DNA of 64,000 nucleotides, from positions 2,541,822-2,605,821 of the forward strand of contig NZ_KQ483358.1 in assembly GCF_001432305.1 (NCBI RefSeq), in the 5' to 3' direction. Below are positions 1 to 9,886 of this stretch, piece after piece; positions within the stretch are counted from its first letter, which is position 1; each line of letters opens with the position of its first letter. The stretch is from Curvibacter sp. PAE-UM. Its GTDB lineage: Bacteria; Pseudomonadota; Gammaproteobacteria; Burkholderiales; Burkholderiaceae_C. The position numbers were made by a program, and so were the translations under genes. The notes beneath the pieces were generated by a model. That model had not been told where the DNA came from. It saw nothing but the letters and a program-made list of their open reading frames with translations, and made no database searches.

Positions 1-42
1 CCCGCCCTCGGTGGAATAGACCAGGCCCCCGCTGTTCTTCAC
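1..42 (-). CDS. 5' end of a SUI1/YciH-like translation factor gene (partial)
   Basis: Only the first 14 codons are inside the window: a GTG start at 42 followed by KNSGGLVYSTEGG. The stretch GLVYST followed by a Gly-rich turn is typical of the N terminus of bacterial SUI1 (eIF1-like, YciH) proteins, which are small RNA-binding factors of uncertain role in translation. The GTG start overlaps the TGA stop of the preceding 84-aa gene (GTGA), so the two are probably translationally coupled. The call rests on one short motif and could be wrong. Confidence 0.5.
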   Translation of the reverse strand, partial: MKNSGGLVYSTEGG

Positions 43-293
43 GGCTCGAATTTCGCGTTGAAGGTGGCCATGTCGGCCTCGTTCTCGAAGCTCACCAGCT
101 GGCCCTGTTTGCGATCGGCCTCCCGGCTGGCCGCAAACAGGCTGTAACGGCCCTTGAGGCCCATAGCCGGCAGGTCGATCAGCGCATAGGGATAGGGCAC
201 GAAGACCTGGTGCTCGAACAGGATGCGGTGCGCGTTGCGCGGCGAGGGGTAGAGCTGGTAGTCACCGCTCGTGAAGGACTTGCTGATTGACAT
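39..293 (-). CDS. small conserved-type protein of unknown function, 84 aa
   Basis: I do not recognise a named family. The product is 84 residues, soluble, without a signal peptide or membrane segment. Its composition is that of a compact globular domain rich in aromatic residues (YQLYPSP, FVPYPYALIDLP) with a charged C-terminal helix. It is coded in the same high-GC style as its surroundings, and its stop codon overlaps the start of the SUI1-like gene by four bases, which supports it being a real gene in an operon with that factor. The start at 293 has no good Shine-Dalgarno sequence in front of it. The function is unknown. Confidence 0.65.
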   Translation of the reverse strand: MSISKSFTSGDYQLYPSPRNAHRILFEHQVFVPYPYALIDLPAMGLKGRYSLFAASREADRKQGQLVSFENEADMATFNAKFEP

Positions 294-331
294 GGGGGGC
301 GTAACGTGGAACGCCCGATTATCCCCGGCGC

Positions 332-574
332 TCAGCTTTCGAAGTTGGCGCGCGGCGCGCGGCGGCGCTCCATCTGGGCCTGCCAGCGCTCCTCGGTCTC
401 GATGGCATCCATCTGCAGCCGGGCCCGGTGCAGGATTTCATTGAGCTCACGCGCCTTGTCGTAGGATCGGCCATGCGACTCGTTGGCGAGCTTGCGTGCC
501 ACATCCTGCATCACCGACAACAGTTTGGACAACTGGTCGATGCGGTCCTGTCGTTCCTCGAATTCCAAATGCAT
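332..574 (-). CDS. small helical protein, 80 aa, paralog of the protein at 8580-8786
   Basis: The chosen start at 574 gives an 80-residue protein beginning MHLEFEERQ, with the purine-rich stretch GGGGGTGG three bases upstream; an in-frame ATG at 679 would add 35 residues of Cys/Arg-rich sequence that does not look conserved. The protein is almost entirely charged helix. Its centre, ARKLANESHGRSYDKA followed by an LHrarlQ helix, matches GRRLANKSHGELYDLA and LHqvrvQ in the 68-aa protein at 8580-8786, so the two are paralogs. There is no membrane segment or known catalytic motif. A divergent promoter region separates it from the exonuclease gene at 704. The function is unknown; a role as a small structural or protein-binding factor is only a guess. 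Confidence 0.65.
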   Translation of the reverse strand: MHLEFEERQDRIDQLSKLLSVMQDVARKLANESHGRSYDKARELNEILHRARLQMDAIETEERWQAQMERRRAPRANFES

Positions 575-703
575 GTTCCACCCCCTGTGTACCTTGAACG
601 TCGCGAGCCTTCTGGCCGTCTGCCCTCTGCTGTGGCAGTTTTCGCAAGCATACCCAATTCGTAACTCTTTGTCACACATTTATATCGCATTGTGAAATAA
701 AAC

Positions 704-1318
704 ATGCCCACCCACACCCACCAGCCCACCCCCAGCAAGGACGAGATCAACCTGCTCGATCCCTTCGAACGCCTGGATCTGGACCGCATCCGGCTCGTCA
801 GCAGCGCCAAAGAAGCTGAAAAAGCCTGCGCCGAGCTGGCCGCCGTGCCCTGGCTGGGCTTCGACACCGAGTCCAAACCCACCTTCCGCGTGGGCGAGCT
901 GTCCGACGGGCCGCACATCGTGCAGCTGGCCACGCCCGAGCAGGCCTGGGTCTTCCAGCTGCATGAGCCCGCCAGCCGCGCGCCGGTGGCCGAGTTGCTG
1001 GCCCTGCACGGCGTCACCAAGGCCGGTTTCGGCCTGGGCGACGACCGCAAGCGCATCACGGCCAAGCTGGGCGTGGAGCCGGCCGGCGTGCTGGAACTCA
1101 ACGCCGTGTTCCGCGAGCGCGGCTACCGCAAGGACATGGGGGTGAAGGCCGCCGTGGCCATCCTCTTCAACCGTCGTTACCTCAAGTCCAAGAAGGCTGC
1201 CACCTCCAACTGGGCCAATCCGCGGCTGACGGAAGCGCAACTGGTCTATGCGGCCAACGACGCCTGGGCCGCCATCCGCGTGTTCCATGCACTCGGTTTG
1301 GGTGTTACGCCGGCTTGA
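704..1318 (+). CDS. 3'-5' exonuclease, DEDDy type (RNase D / WRN-exonuclease-like)
   Basis: The 204-residue protein has the DEDD exonuclease fold. Motif I is FDTESKP near residue 53 (D-x-E), motif II is in the GFGLGDDRKR segment near residue 110 and motif III is LVYAANDAW near residue 184 (Y-x3-D), which places it in the DEDDy class that removes nucleotides from 3' ends with two metal ions. It lacks the HRDC domains of full-length RNase D, so it is a single-domain enzyme; whether it acts on DNA or RNA cannot be told. The first 20 residues are a poorly ordered Pro/Thr-rich leader. The 3' end overlaps the convergent small gene at 1305-1610 by 14 bases. Confidence 0.88.
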   Translation: MPTHTHQPTPSKDEINLLDPFERLDLDRIRLVSSAKEAEKACAELAAVPWLGFDTESKPTFRVGELSDGPHIVQLATPEQAWVFQLHEPASRAPVAELLALHGVTKAGFGLGDDRKRITAKLGVEPAGVLELNAVFRERGYRKDMGVKAAVAILFNRRYLKSKKAATSNWANPRLTEAQLVYAANDAWAAIRVFHALGLGVTPA

Positions 1319-1610
1319 GTTCGTACATGCCGTCGCCCATATTGCGCAGCGGGCCAAAGACGGCGGTGATGGCTGCCGTCTCGGCCGCCTGCCATTGTTC
1401 GACGATCTCGCGCTCGGCGTCGGTCAGGGCCGCGGTGTCGGGCTGTTCGCCATACACACCGGCGATGCGCTGGTAGGCCAGGTACACCGGCAGCACCAGG
1501 CTGGCGTCGCCCAGGGTGTCTTCCAGCGCGCGGCGAAAACGCAGAACGGCCTCGCGGTGCTGGGCCTCGGACACGCCTTCGGCGTCGTACAGTTTGACGG
1601 TGTAATGCAT
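1305..1610 (-). CDS. hypothetical protein, 101 aa
   Basis: The product begins MHYTVKLYDAEGVSE and reads as a mixed alpha/beta soluble protein with a conserved-looking tail MGDGMYELKPA. I do not recognise the family. The start at 1610 was preferred to an ATG at 1640 because the extra residues would come from the terminal repeat of the MITE-like element that begins five bases upstream. That element therefore supplies the whole 5' leader of this gene, and no clear Shine-Dalgarno sequence remains. Its 3' end overlaps the convergent exonuclease gene by 14 bases. Either the gene is weakly translated or the element has become its promoter and leader. Confidence 0.6.
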   Translation of the reverse strand: MHYTVKLYDAEGVSEAQHREAVLRFRRALEDTLGDASLVLPVYLAYQRIAGVYGEQPDTAALTDAEREIVEQWQAAETAAITAVFGPLRNMGDGMYELKPA

Positions 1611-1615
1611 CGACA

Positions 1616-1881
1616 GGGGCTGTTCGCACTGATTTCTCAAGTGCGAACGTGATTAAAACCGCGCCAATCTAGGCGCGCGACGACGCCCAGGCTAACCGCC
1701 TGGGCTAGGAGTGCAACAACGAGTGGCGCGGTTTTAACCACGTTCCCTTCGGGTTGCGGCCAAAAAAGCCATGCCGGGTGTTGCGTAGCCTTGCCGGAGA
1801 TCACTCCGGCTGCGACTACGCGCCTACCGCATGACTTTTTTGATCCGCAACGCATCTTGAGAAATCAGTGCGAACAGCCCC
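1616..1881. repeat. MITE-like element with 26-bp terminal inverted repeats and two nested hairpins
   Basis: The ends 1616-1641 and 1856-1881 are perfect inverted repeats of 26 bp (left end begins GGGGCTGTTCGCACTG). Inside lie two more inverted repeats. The first pairs 1645-1666 with 1724-1745 with one mismatch in 22 and encloses a small GCCCAGGC/GCCTGGGC hairpin. The second pairs about 1753-1797 with about 1804-1852 imperfectly and includes two A/T runs. The left end can also fold on itself (GTTCGCAC at 1622 with GTGCGAAC at 1641). There is no open reading frame of its own and no clear target-site duplication. The overall shape, short and non-coding with terminal repeats and high fold-back, fits a miniature inverted-repeat transposable element. 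Confidence 0.75.
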
Positions 1882-1925
1882 AAGCTTAACTTGGTACAGT
1901 GCGGTCTCAGGACGAAGACAGACAT

Positions 1926-2153
1926 ATGGCAAAACAAAGTGAATGGCCGGGCAAGGTGCTCACGCTGATCAAGGGTGGCAACGCGGCAGCGGCCATTGCC
2001 CAGATCAAGGTGGCGCCCACCGTGAAAGACCTGCAGCAGCTGCAGGCCGCCATGGACAAGGCCCAGCTCAAGGGCCGCTGGCGCAACGTGGACCTCGCCA
2101 TCGAGGAAAACCTGGCCCTGCTGGCCGCGCCGCGCCTGCACCGCTCACCCTGA
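1926..2153 (+). CDS. hypothetical protein, 75 aa
   Basis: The start MAKQSEWPGKVL at 1926 follows an AGGACGA stretch at a workable distance; an upstream in-frame ATG at 1899 would add nine residues. The protein is small, basic at the start and helical, with KGGNAAAAIAQIKVAPTVKDLQQLQ followed by a second helix rich in Leu and Ala. No family is recognised. It lies 45 bp downstream of the MITE-like element and 22 bp upstream of the DUF4389 gene, with which it is likely co-transcribed. No membrane segment or metal site is visible. Confidence 0.6.
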   Translation: MAKQSEWPGKVLTLIKGGNAAAAIAQIKVAPTVKDLQQLQAAMDKAQLKGRWRNVDLAIEENLALLAAPRLHRSP

Positions 2154-2175
2154 ACACCGCTTATAGGAGAACACC

Positions 2176-2451
2176 ATGAGCAACATTCCCGGCACGCCCG
2201 AAAAACGCAGCCTCTGGGTGCGTTTGCTGCTCATGATCCTGATGGCCATGGCCTTCTATCTGGCCGCCACGCTGCTGGGGGCGCTGGCCCTCGTCCAGTT
2301 CGTGCTGGCCATCGTCGCCGGCGGCCCCAACGAGCGTCTGCAGCAGCTGGGCCGCGGCCTCGGTCGTTATTTCCGCCAGCTCACCGACTTCCTGAGCTTC
2401 GCCAGCGAAGAAGCGCCCTTCCCCTTCAGCGACTGGCCTTCGGGCGACTGA
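2176..2451 (+). CDS. DUF4389 small membrane protein
   Basis: The 91-residue protein carries one long hydrophobic stretch (about residues 15-47, LLLMILMAMAFYLAATLLGALALVQFV can form one or two membrane passes) followed by the conserved DUF4389 tail: ERLQQLGRGLGRYFRQLTDFLSFASEEAPFPFSDWP. This family is widespread in proteobacteria and its role is unknown. Start choice is firm: TAGGAGAACACC sits directly before the ATG. It forms a probable two-gene unit with the 75-aa gene upstream; the next gene (RIO kinase) is convergent. Confidence 0.85.
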   Translation: MSNIPGTPEKRSLWVRLLLMILMAMAFYLAATLLGALALVQFVLAIVAGGPNERLQQLGRGLGRYFRQLTDFLSFASEEAPFPFSDWPSGD

Positions 2452-2467
2452 AGAACCGGCGCAGGGT

Positions 2468-3316
2468 TCAGCGGGCTGTCTGCATGCGCAGCAGCCGCGC
2501 GGCTTCCTCGGCCCGCGCGTCGTCGATCACGCGGGTCAGGTCTGCAACATCCACCGCACCCACGGGCTTCTCGAAGCGCCCGCTCAGCGGCGTCTCGGTG
2601 TTCAGCACCCCGCGCTGGTACAGCGCCCAGATCTCCGGGCCGTAATCGGTCAACAGCAGCTCGGGCGCGAACTGCCCGAAAAAATCGCGCAGGTTGGCCA
2701 CGTCACGCAGCAGCATGCGCGCGGCGTGGTTGTTGCCCGCCGCGTCCACCGCCTGCGGCAGGTCGATGATCACCGGGCCGTCCGCCGCCAGCAGGATGTT
2801 GAATTCCGACAGGTCGCCGTGCACGATGCCCGCGCACAGCATGCGCACCACCTCGGTCAGCAGCGTGGCGTGGTGCTGGCGTGCTTCTTCCGGCGTGAAG
2901 ACCACGTCGTTCAGGCGCGGTGCCGCGTCGCCGTGCTCGTCCGTCACCAGTTCCATCAGCAACACACCCTCGTGGAAGTTCCAGGGCTTGGGCACGCGCA
3001 CGCCGGCCGCGGCCAGGCGGTACAGCGCATCGACCTCGGCACTCTGCCAGGCCGCCTCGATGGCCTGGCGGCCATAACGCGAGCCCTTGGCCATGGCGCG
3101 GGCCTGGCGTGTGTTCTTCACCTTGCGGTTCTCGGTGTAGTCCACTGCCTGGCGGAAGCTGCGCTGCGTGGCGTCCTTGTAGATCTTGGCGCAGCGCGTC
3201 TCCTCGCCGCTGCGCACCACGAAGACCTGCGCCTCCTTGCCGCTCATGAGCTGGCGCACCACCGTGTCGATCAGGCCTTCTTCGACCAGGGACTGGAGTC
3301 TTTCGGGTACTTTCAT
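2468..3316 (-). CDS. RIO-type serine/threonine kinase (PA4780-like)
   Basis: The 282-residue protein starts MKVPERLQSLVEEGLIDTVV and has the RIO kinase core: a flexible nucleotide-binding loop MSGKEAQVFVV near residue 24, the catalytic loop HGDLSEFNIL near residue 190 with its Asp and Asn, and the metal-binding motif IIDLPQAVD (DLPQ in place of the usual DFPQ). RIO kinases are best known in archaeal and eukaryotic ribosome maturation; the bacterial versions are small soluble kinases/ATPases whose targets are mostly unknown. The start at 3316 is preferred because sequence further upstream is Arg/Pro-rich and not RIO-like. It stands alone between convergent and divergent neighbours. Confidence 0.88.
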   Translation of the reverse strand: MKVPERLQSLVEEGLIDTVVRQLMSGKEAQVFVVRSGEETRCAKIYKDATQRSFRQAVDYTENRKVKNTRQARAMAKGSRYGRQAIEAAWQSAEVDALYRLAAAGVRVPKPWNFHEGVLLMELVTDEHGDAAPRLNDVVFTPEEARQHHATLLTEVVRMLCAGIVHGDLSEFNILLAADGPVIIDLPQAVDAAGNNHAARMLLRDVANLRDFFGQFAPELLLTDYGPEIWALYQRGVLNTETPLSGRFEKPVGAVDVADLTRVIDDARAEEAARLLRMQTAR

Positions 3317-3464
3317 GCCCCCATTTTGCGCCCAGCGCTTTTGACAAGCACGCCGCCGGGTCTCTGGCACGCCGGGCGCAGCACTTGCCTGCCGGCCCGT
3401 CTTGCTGCCAGAATGGTCTGCTCCGCCCACGCGAGAGCGAGATCCAACGCGAGGAGACCTGGAC

Positions 3465-4496
3465 ATGACGCAGCATTCGTTCGCGCAACCCAAGCCATCG
3501 CCCAGCCCGCACGGGCTCCAGCGCCGCACCGCCCTGCTGGCCTTGCCCGGCCTGGCACTCGGCGTGACCGGCACGGCAGCCGCGCAATCCCTGGGCAGCC
3601 GCCTGCAATCCTGGCCGCTGAACACACCGCGTGCCACCGGCATCCACGACCTGGCCCCCGCACCCGATGGCGGCGTGTGGTTCTCCGCGCAGCGCAGCGG
3701 CCACCTGGGCTGGTTCGACCCGCGCACGGGCAAGACGGAACTCATCGCCCTGGGCAGCGGCTCCTCGCCGCATGGTGTCATTGCCGGCCCCGACGGCGCC
3801 GCCTGGCTCACCGACAGCGGGCTCAACGCCATCGTGCGTGTGAGCTGGCCCGCACGCGAGGTGCGCGCCTATCCGCTGCCGGCGGGCACCCCTTATGCCA
3901 ACCTCAACACCTGCGCCTTCGACGGCCAGGGCGACCTCTGGTTCACCGGGCAAAGCGGCTACGTGGGCAAGGTGGCCCTGCGCAGCGGCGCGGTCAGCGT
4001 GCAGGCCTCGCCGCGCGGGCGTGGGCCCTACGGCATCTGCGCCACGCCCAGGGGCGACATCTGGTGGTGTTCGCTGGCCGGCTCCTACATCGCGCAGATC
4101 GACCTGAAGACCGGCACCTCGCGCATCGTGGAGCCGCCCACGCCCGACCAAGGCGCACGCCGCGTCTGGTCCGACAGCCGCGGCCGCATCTGGGTGGCCG
4201 AGTGGCGCAGCGGCAATCTCTCCATGCACGACCCCGCCGCAAACAGCTGGCGCACCTGGAAGGCGCCCGGCGACAGCCCGCGCGTGTATGCGGTCTACGT
4301 GGACGACAAGGACATCGTCTGGGCCGCCGAGTGGAACCACAACGCCATGCTGCGATTCGACCCGCGCACGGAAAGGTTCGACGTGCTGGCCATGCCGCGC
4401 GCCGGCGCCTCCATCCGCCAGATCCTGGGCCGGCCCGGCGAAGTCTGGTTGCCCGAGAGCGGCAACGAGTTCATCTCGGTGATCCGTACCGGCTGA
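3465..4496 (+). CDS. exported Vgb-like (streptogramin lyase-type) beta-propeller protein
   Basis: The 343-residue product starts with a twin-arginine-type export signal (QRRTALLALPGLALG, residues 19-33, ending near AAAQ), so it probably folds in the cytoplasm and is exported to the periplasm. The rest is six propeller blades with the repeated pattern D-x-x-G-x-x-W-F/V (GGVWFSAQRSGHLGWFDP, GDLWFTGQSGYVGKV, GRIWVAEWRSGNLSMHDP, DIVWAAEWNHNAMLRFDP), as in virginiamycin B lyase Vgb. Real antibiotic cleavage is unproven for most relatives, so resistance should not be inferred. GAGGAGACCTGGAC before 3465 supports the start. Confidence 0.8.
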   Translation: MTQHSFAQPKPSPSPHGLQRRTALLALPGLALGVTGTAAAQSLGSRLQSWPLNTPRATGIHDLAPAPDGGVWFSAQRSGHLGWFDPRTGKTELIALGSGSSPHGVIAGPDGAAWLTDSGLNAIVRVSWPAREVRAYPLPAGTPYANLNTCAFDGQGDLWFTGQSGYVGKVALRSGAVSVQASPRGRGPYGICATPRGDIWWCSLAGSYIAQIDLKTGTSRIVEPPTPDQGARRVWSDSRGRIWVAEWRSGNLSMHDPAANSWRTWKAPGDSPRVYAVYVDDKDIVWAAEWNHNAMLRFDPRTERFDVLAMPRAGASIRQILGRPGEVWLPESGNEFISVIRTG

Positions 4497-4502
4497 ACCA
4501 GC

Positions 4503-6893
<2,391 letters not shown>

Positions 6894-6912
6894 TCACACC
6901 AGCGTCAGCCCC

Positions 6913-6945
6913 GAACAAAGGCCCTCATCGAGGGCCTTTTGTTTT
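6913..6945 (+). terminator. intrinsic terminator after the 56-aa gene; left copy of a 33-bp inverted repeat
   Basis: A 10-bp stem (AAAGGCCCTC pairing with GAGGGCCTTT) with a three-base loop is followed by TTTTGTTTT. It ends transcription of the small basic gene. The whole 33-bp segment is found again, exactly reverse-complemented, at 8529-8561. Confidence 0.85.
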
Positions 6946-6986
6946 GCCGGGGTGACAATGCACCGGTGTCCCACCCCACCCGCCGC

Positions 6987-8513
6987 ATGATCTTTCTGCA
7001 AGCCATCACCGCCGGCCTGCTCGGGCTGGCCATGGCCCTGCCCGCCGGTGGCGAAACCCTCACGGTCGGCTCCAAGCGTTTCACCGAGGCCTACATCCTG
7101 GCCGAGATCGTCAAACAGACGGCCCAGACGACCGGCGAGGCCGAGGTGACACACCGGCAGGGCCTGGGCAACACGGCCATCCTGCTCAGTGCCCTGCAGG
7201 CCGGCAGCATCGACGTGTATCCCGAGTACACCGGCACCATCGCGCGCGAAATCCTGCGGCTGGACCACGTGCCGCCCCTGCCCGAACTCAATGCGCGGCT
7301 CGCCCCGCTCGGCCTGCGCGCCTCGGTGCCGCTGGGTTTCAACAACAGCTACGCCCTGGCCATGCGCGCCTCACAGGCCAGCGCGCTCAGGATCAGCCGC
7401 CTGTCCGACCTGAAAAACCATGCCGGGCTGCGCCTGGGCCTGTCGCAGGAATTCATCGGCCGGGCTGACGGCTGGCCGGGCCTGCAGTCGGCCTATGCTC
7501 TGCCGCAGGCCAGCCCGCGCGGCCTGGACCACGGCCTGGCCTATGAAGCCCTCGCGCAGCAGCAGGTCGACGCCATCGACATCTACACCACCGACGCCAA
7601 GATCGGCCCCTACCAGTTGCAGGTGCTGGTGGACGATGCGGGCTACTTCCCCCGCTACGACGCCGTGCTGCTGCACCGGGCCGGCCTGCCCGCGCGCCTG
7701 CCGCGGAGCTGGGCGGCCCTGGCCCGTCTGGAAGGCCGTATCGACGAGACGGCCATGCGCCAGATGAACGCCGGCGCGGAACTGCAGGGCCAAAGCTTCG
7801 AACGCGTGGCCCAGGCCTTTCTGGCGGGCGAGCTGGCCGCGCCGGCCAGGACGGCCGATGCACGCCCCGCGGCCCCGGGCTGGCTGGCCAAGCTTTTCGC
7901 CCCCGACCTGCTGCGCCTCACGCTGGAACACCTGGCCCTGGTCTTCCTCTCGCTGGGCGCGAGCATCGTGGTGGGCATCCCGCTGGGCATGCTGGCGGCG
8001 CGTCACGCGCTGGCCCGGGCCCTCATCATCAACACCACCAACGTGCTGCAGACCATCCCCTCGCTGGCCCTGCTCGCCATCCTGATCCCGCTCACCGGCA
8101 GCATCGGCCTGCTGCCGGCTTTCATCGCCCTCACCGTGTATGCCCTGCTGCCCATCGTGCGCAATACGCACGCCGGGCTCAGCCAGGTTCCCGTCGGTTT
8201 GAAACAGGCGGCCATGGCCCTGGGCCTGAGCCCCGGCGCGACCTTGCGCCTGATCGAACTGCCGCTGGCACGCACCACCATCCTGGCGGGCATCAAGACC
8301 TCGGCCGTCATCAATGTCGGCACCGCCACCATCGCGGCCTTCATCGGCGCCGGCGGTTTCGGCGAACGCATCGTCACCGGCCTGGCCCTGAACGACAACG
8401 CCACCCTGCTGGCCGGCGCCATCCCCGTGGCGCTGCTGGCCCTGTTGATCGAAGCCGCTTTCACGCTGGCCGAGCGTGGCTTCTTTCCCGAAACCTGGCG
8501 CAGGAACCGCTAA
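6987..8513 (+). CDS. fused binding protein and permease of an OpuC/YehZ-type ABC importer
   Basis: The 508-residue protein joins an N-terminal signal sequence and glycine betaine/choline-type binding domain (residues 20-280, GETLTVGSKRFTEAYILAEI and VYPEYTGTIAREIL are typical of the OsmF/OpuAC group) to a C-terminal BPD-type permease (residues 310-505, about five or six membrane helices). The coupling segment MALGLSPGATLRLIELPLA is the EAA loop that docks the ATPase. Substrate is probably a quaternary amine or related compatible solute. No ATPase gene lies beside it, so the partner must be elsewhere or the system is incomplete. ATG at 6987 was chosen over a GTG at 6966. The gene sits between two inverted copies of one terminator. 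Confidence 0.85.
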   Translation: MIFLQAITAGLLGLAMALPAGGETLTVGSKRFTEAYILAEIVKQTAQTTGEAEVTHRQGLGNTAILLSALQAGSIDVYPEYTGTIAREILRLDHVPPLPELNARLAPLGLRASVPLGFNNSYALAMRASQASALRISRLSDLKNHAGLRLGLSQEFIGRADGWPGLQSAYALPQASPRGLDHGLAYEALAQQQVDAIDIYTTDAKIGPYQLQVLVDDAGYFPRYDAVLLHRAGLPARLPRSWAALARLEGRIDETAMRQMNAGAELQGQSFERVAQAFLAGELAAPARTADARPAAPGWLAKLFAPDLLRLTLEHLALVFLSLGASIVVGIPLGMLAARHALARALIINTTNVLQTIPSLALLAILIPLTGSIGLLPAFIALTVYALLPIVRNTHAGLSQVPVGLKQAAMALGLSPGATLRLIELPLARTTILAGIKTSAVINVGTATIAAFIGAGGFGERIVTGLALNDNATLLAGAIPVALLALLIEAAFTLAERGFFPETWRRNR

Positions 8514-8528
8514 GCCAGAGTCGACCCA

Positions 8529-8561
8529 AAAACAAAAGGCCCTCGATGAGGGCCTTTGTTC
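8529..8561. terminator. intrinsic terminator, right copy of the 33-bp inverted repeat
   Basis: Identical in reverse complement to 6913-6945: stem AAAGGCCCTC / GAGGGCCTTT with loop GAT, T-rich on both sides (TTTGTTC to the right, AAAAC to the left), so it can act on both strands. It lies between the convergent permease fusion gene and the 68-aa gene. Confidence 0.85.
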
Positions 8562-8579
8562 TCAGAGTACGGAAGTGCC

Positions 8580-8786
8580 TCATGGCTGGGCAGACCGCTC
8601 CTGGATCAGTTCAATCTGTACCCTGACCTGATGCAGGAGTTCAATTACGTCATGCGCCAGATCGTAGAGCTCGCCATGCGATTTGTTGGCCAGTCGTCGC
8701 CCCGTCTCCTGGGCGAGATGGACCAGTTCAGCCAGCTCGATCACAGCCTCTTGCCGGTCCTGTTCGTCCGCGTCGTTCGATCCCAT
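8580..8786 (-). CDS. small helical protein, 68 aa, paralog of the protein at 332-574
   Basis: The protein starts MGSNDADEQDRQEAVIELAE after an excellent AGGAGG Shine-Dalgarno eight bases upstream. It is predicted to be one or two amphipathic helices with a conserved centre (RRLANKSHGELYD, then ELLHQVRVQIELIQER) that matches the 80-aa protein at 332-574. A charged acidic N terminus replaces the FEERQDRIDQL start of the paralog. No catalytic or membrane feature is seen. It appears monocistronic and shares the bidirectional terminator at 8529-8561 with the convergent permease gene. Function unknown. Confidence 0.7.
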   Translation of the reverse strand: MGSNDADEQDRQEAVIELAELVHLAQETGRRLANKSHGELYDLAHDVIELLHQVRVQIELIQERSAQP

Positions 8787-8913
8787 AAGCAGGCCCTCCT
8801 CTGATCCGGTCCTCGCGCCGCGCCAGAGATGTCACACCTGGGGCGCAAGTACAGTCTGCATCCTAGGCGCTTTATCGTGTGTCTGCCAGCGCACATTGGA
8901 TGGGGCGGCTCAA

Positions 8914-8948
8914 CAAAAAGGGACACCTCCCGGGCGCCCCTTTTTTTC
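8914..8948 (-). terminator. possible weak terminator downstream of the bile acid symporter gene
   Basis: An A-run plus GGG (AAAAAGGG) at 8914-8922 faces CCCC followed by a run of seven T at 8937-8948, with a CCCGGG core between. The arms could form an imperfect stem downstream of the gene ending at 9011. Pairing is short, so this is tentative. Confidence 0.35.
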
Positions 8949-9010
8949 AGCGTCACGGACGCCAGCCGCAAGGCCCAGGCCTTGCAGTCTCTCGCCCAAC
9001 TCGTCGGCGT

Positions 9011-9886
9011 TCAGGCAGCAGCGGCCTGCATCTGCCGCCATCGCAGCACCAACATGCCGAACAGCGAGGCCGTGAGGTACATGCTGACCGAATAGATCGC
9101 CGCCGGCAGCGCGAGCTGGAAGTTCTGCAGCACCGACAGCGCCACGAAGATGGCCAGCGTGGAGTTGTGGATACCGATCTCGAAACTCACGGCCGTGGCC
9201 ATGGGCTTGTCCAGCCCGGCCCAGCGCGAGAGGTAATAGCCCGAGAGCAGGCTCAGCAGGTTGAAGGCCAGTACCACCGGCCCCAGGCTGCTGAAGGACT
9301 GCGTCAGCGCCGTCCACTCCTTGGCAATCGCGATGACGGCAAAGGCCGCCAGCACCAGGGCACTGAAAGCCTTCATGGGCTTTTCCATGCGCGCGGCAAA
9401 GGCCGGGCGCCGGTTGCTCACCACCATGCCGATCAGCACCGGCACCAGGATCACCCCCACCACCTCGAACACCTTGCCGAACTGCAGCGGCACCACCTGG
9501 CCCGTCTGCGCAAACGTGGCGATGGCCCAGTTGGTGATGAGCGGCAGGCTCACGATGGACAGCACCGTGTTGATGGCCGTGAGCGAGATGTTCATCGCCA
9601 CATTGCCGCCGAACAGGTGGCTGAAAAGGTTGGCCGACACCCCGCCCGGCGAAGCTGCCAGCAGCATCAGCCCCACGGCATACACAGGAGCCACGCCCAG
9701 GCCCACGATGAGCCCCCAGGCCACCGCGGGCAGCAGCAGCATCTGGATGCCCAGGGCCAGCAGCACGGCCCTGGGGTGCTGGCGCAGGCGCACGAAATCA
9801 CCCACGCTGAGCGACAGGCCCAGGCCGAACATCACCAGGGCCAGGGCCCCCAGCAGCAGGGCGGGCAAAGCGGCAGTAAACGTCAT
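9011..9886 (-). CDS. bile acid:sodium symporter (BASS) family transporter
   Basis: The 291-residue protein has nine or ten hydrophobic helices and the BASS signatures: FGLGLSLSVGDFVRLRQHPRAV near residue 20, SPGGVSANLFSHLFGGN near residue 80 (a discontinuous helix that binds sodium) and EIGIHNSTLAIFVAL near residue 236, the second substrate/sodium region. Bacterial members carry organic anions, often pantoate or keto acids, rather than bile acids; the substrate cannot be read here. The start overlaps the stop of the Mpo1-like gene by four bases (ATGA), so the two are coupled. Both lie downstream of an FNR-type box at 10433. Confidence 0.88.
   Translation of the reverse strand: MTFTAALPALLLGALALVMFGLGLSLSVGDFVRLRQHPRAVLLALGIQMLLLPAVAWGLIVGLGVAPVYAVGLMLLAASPGGVSANLFSHLFGGNVAMNISLTAINTVLSIVSLPLITNWAIATFAQTGQVVPLQFGKVFEVVGVILVPVLIGMVVSNRRPAFAARMEKPMKAFSALVLAAFAVIAIAKEWTALTQSFSSLGPVVLAFNLLSLLSGYYLSRWAGLDKPMATAVSFEIGIHNSTLAIFVALSVLQNFQLALPAAIYSVSMYLTASLFGMLVLRWRQMQAAAA

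Noticed and set aside
1610-1890. Target-site duplication for the MITE-like element
   Set aside because: The bases just outside 1616 and 1881 do not repeat, so no duplication could be supported.
3465-4496. Streptogramin resistance gene
   Set aside because: Only the propeller fold is supported; many exported Vgb-like proteins have other roles, and the resistance claim would need an assay.
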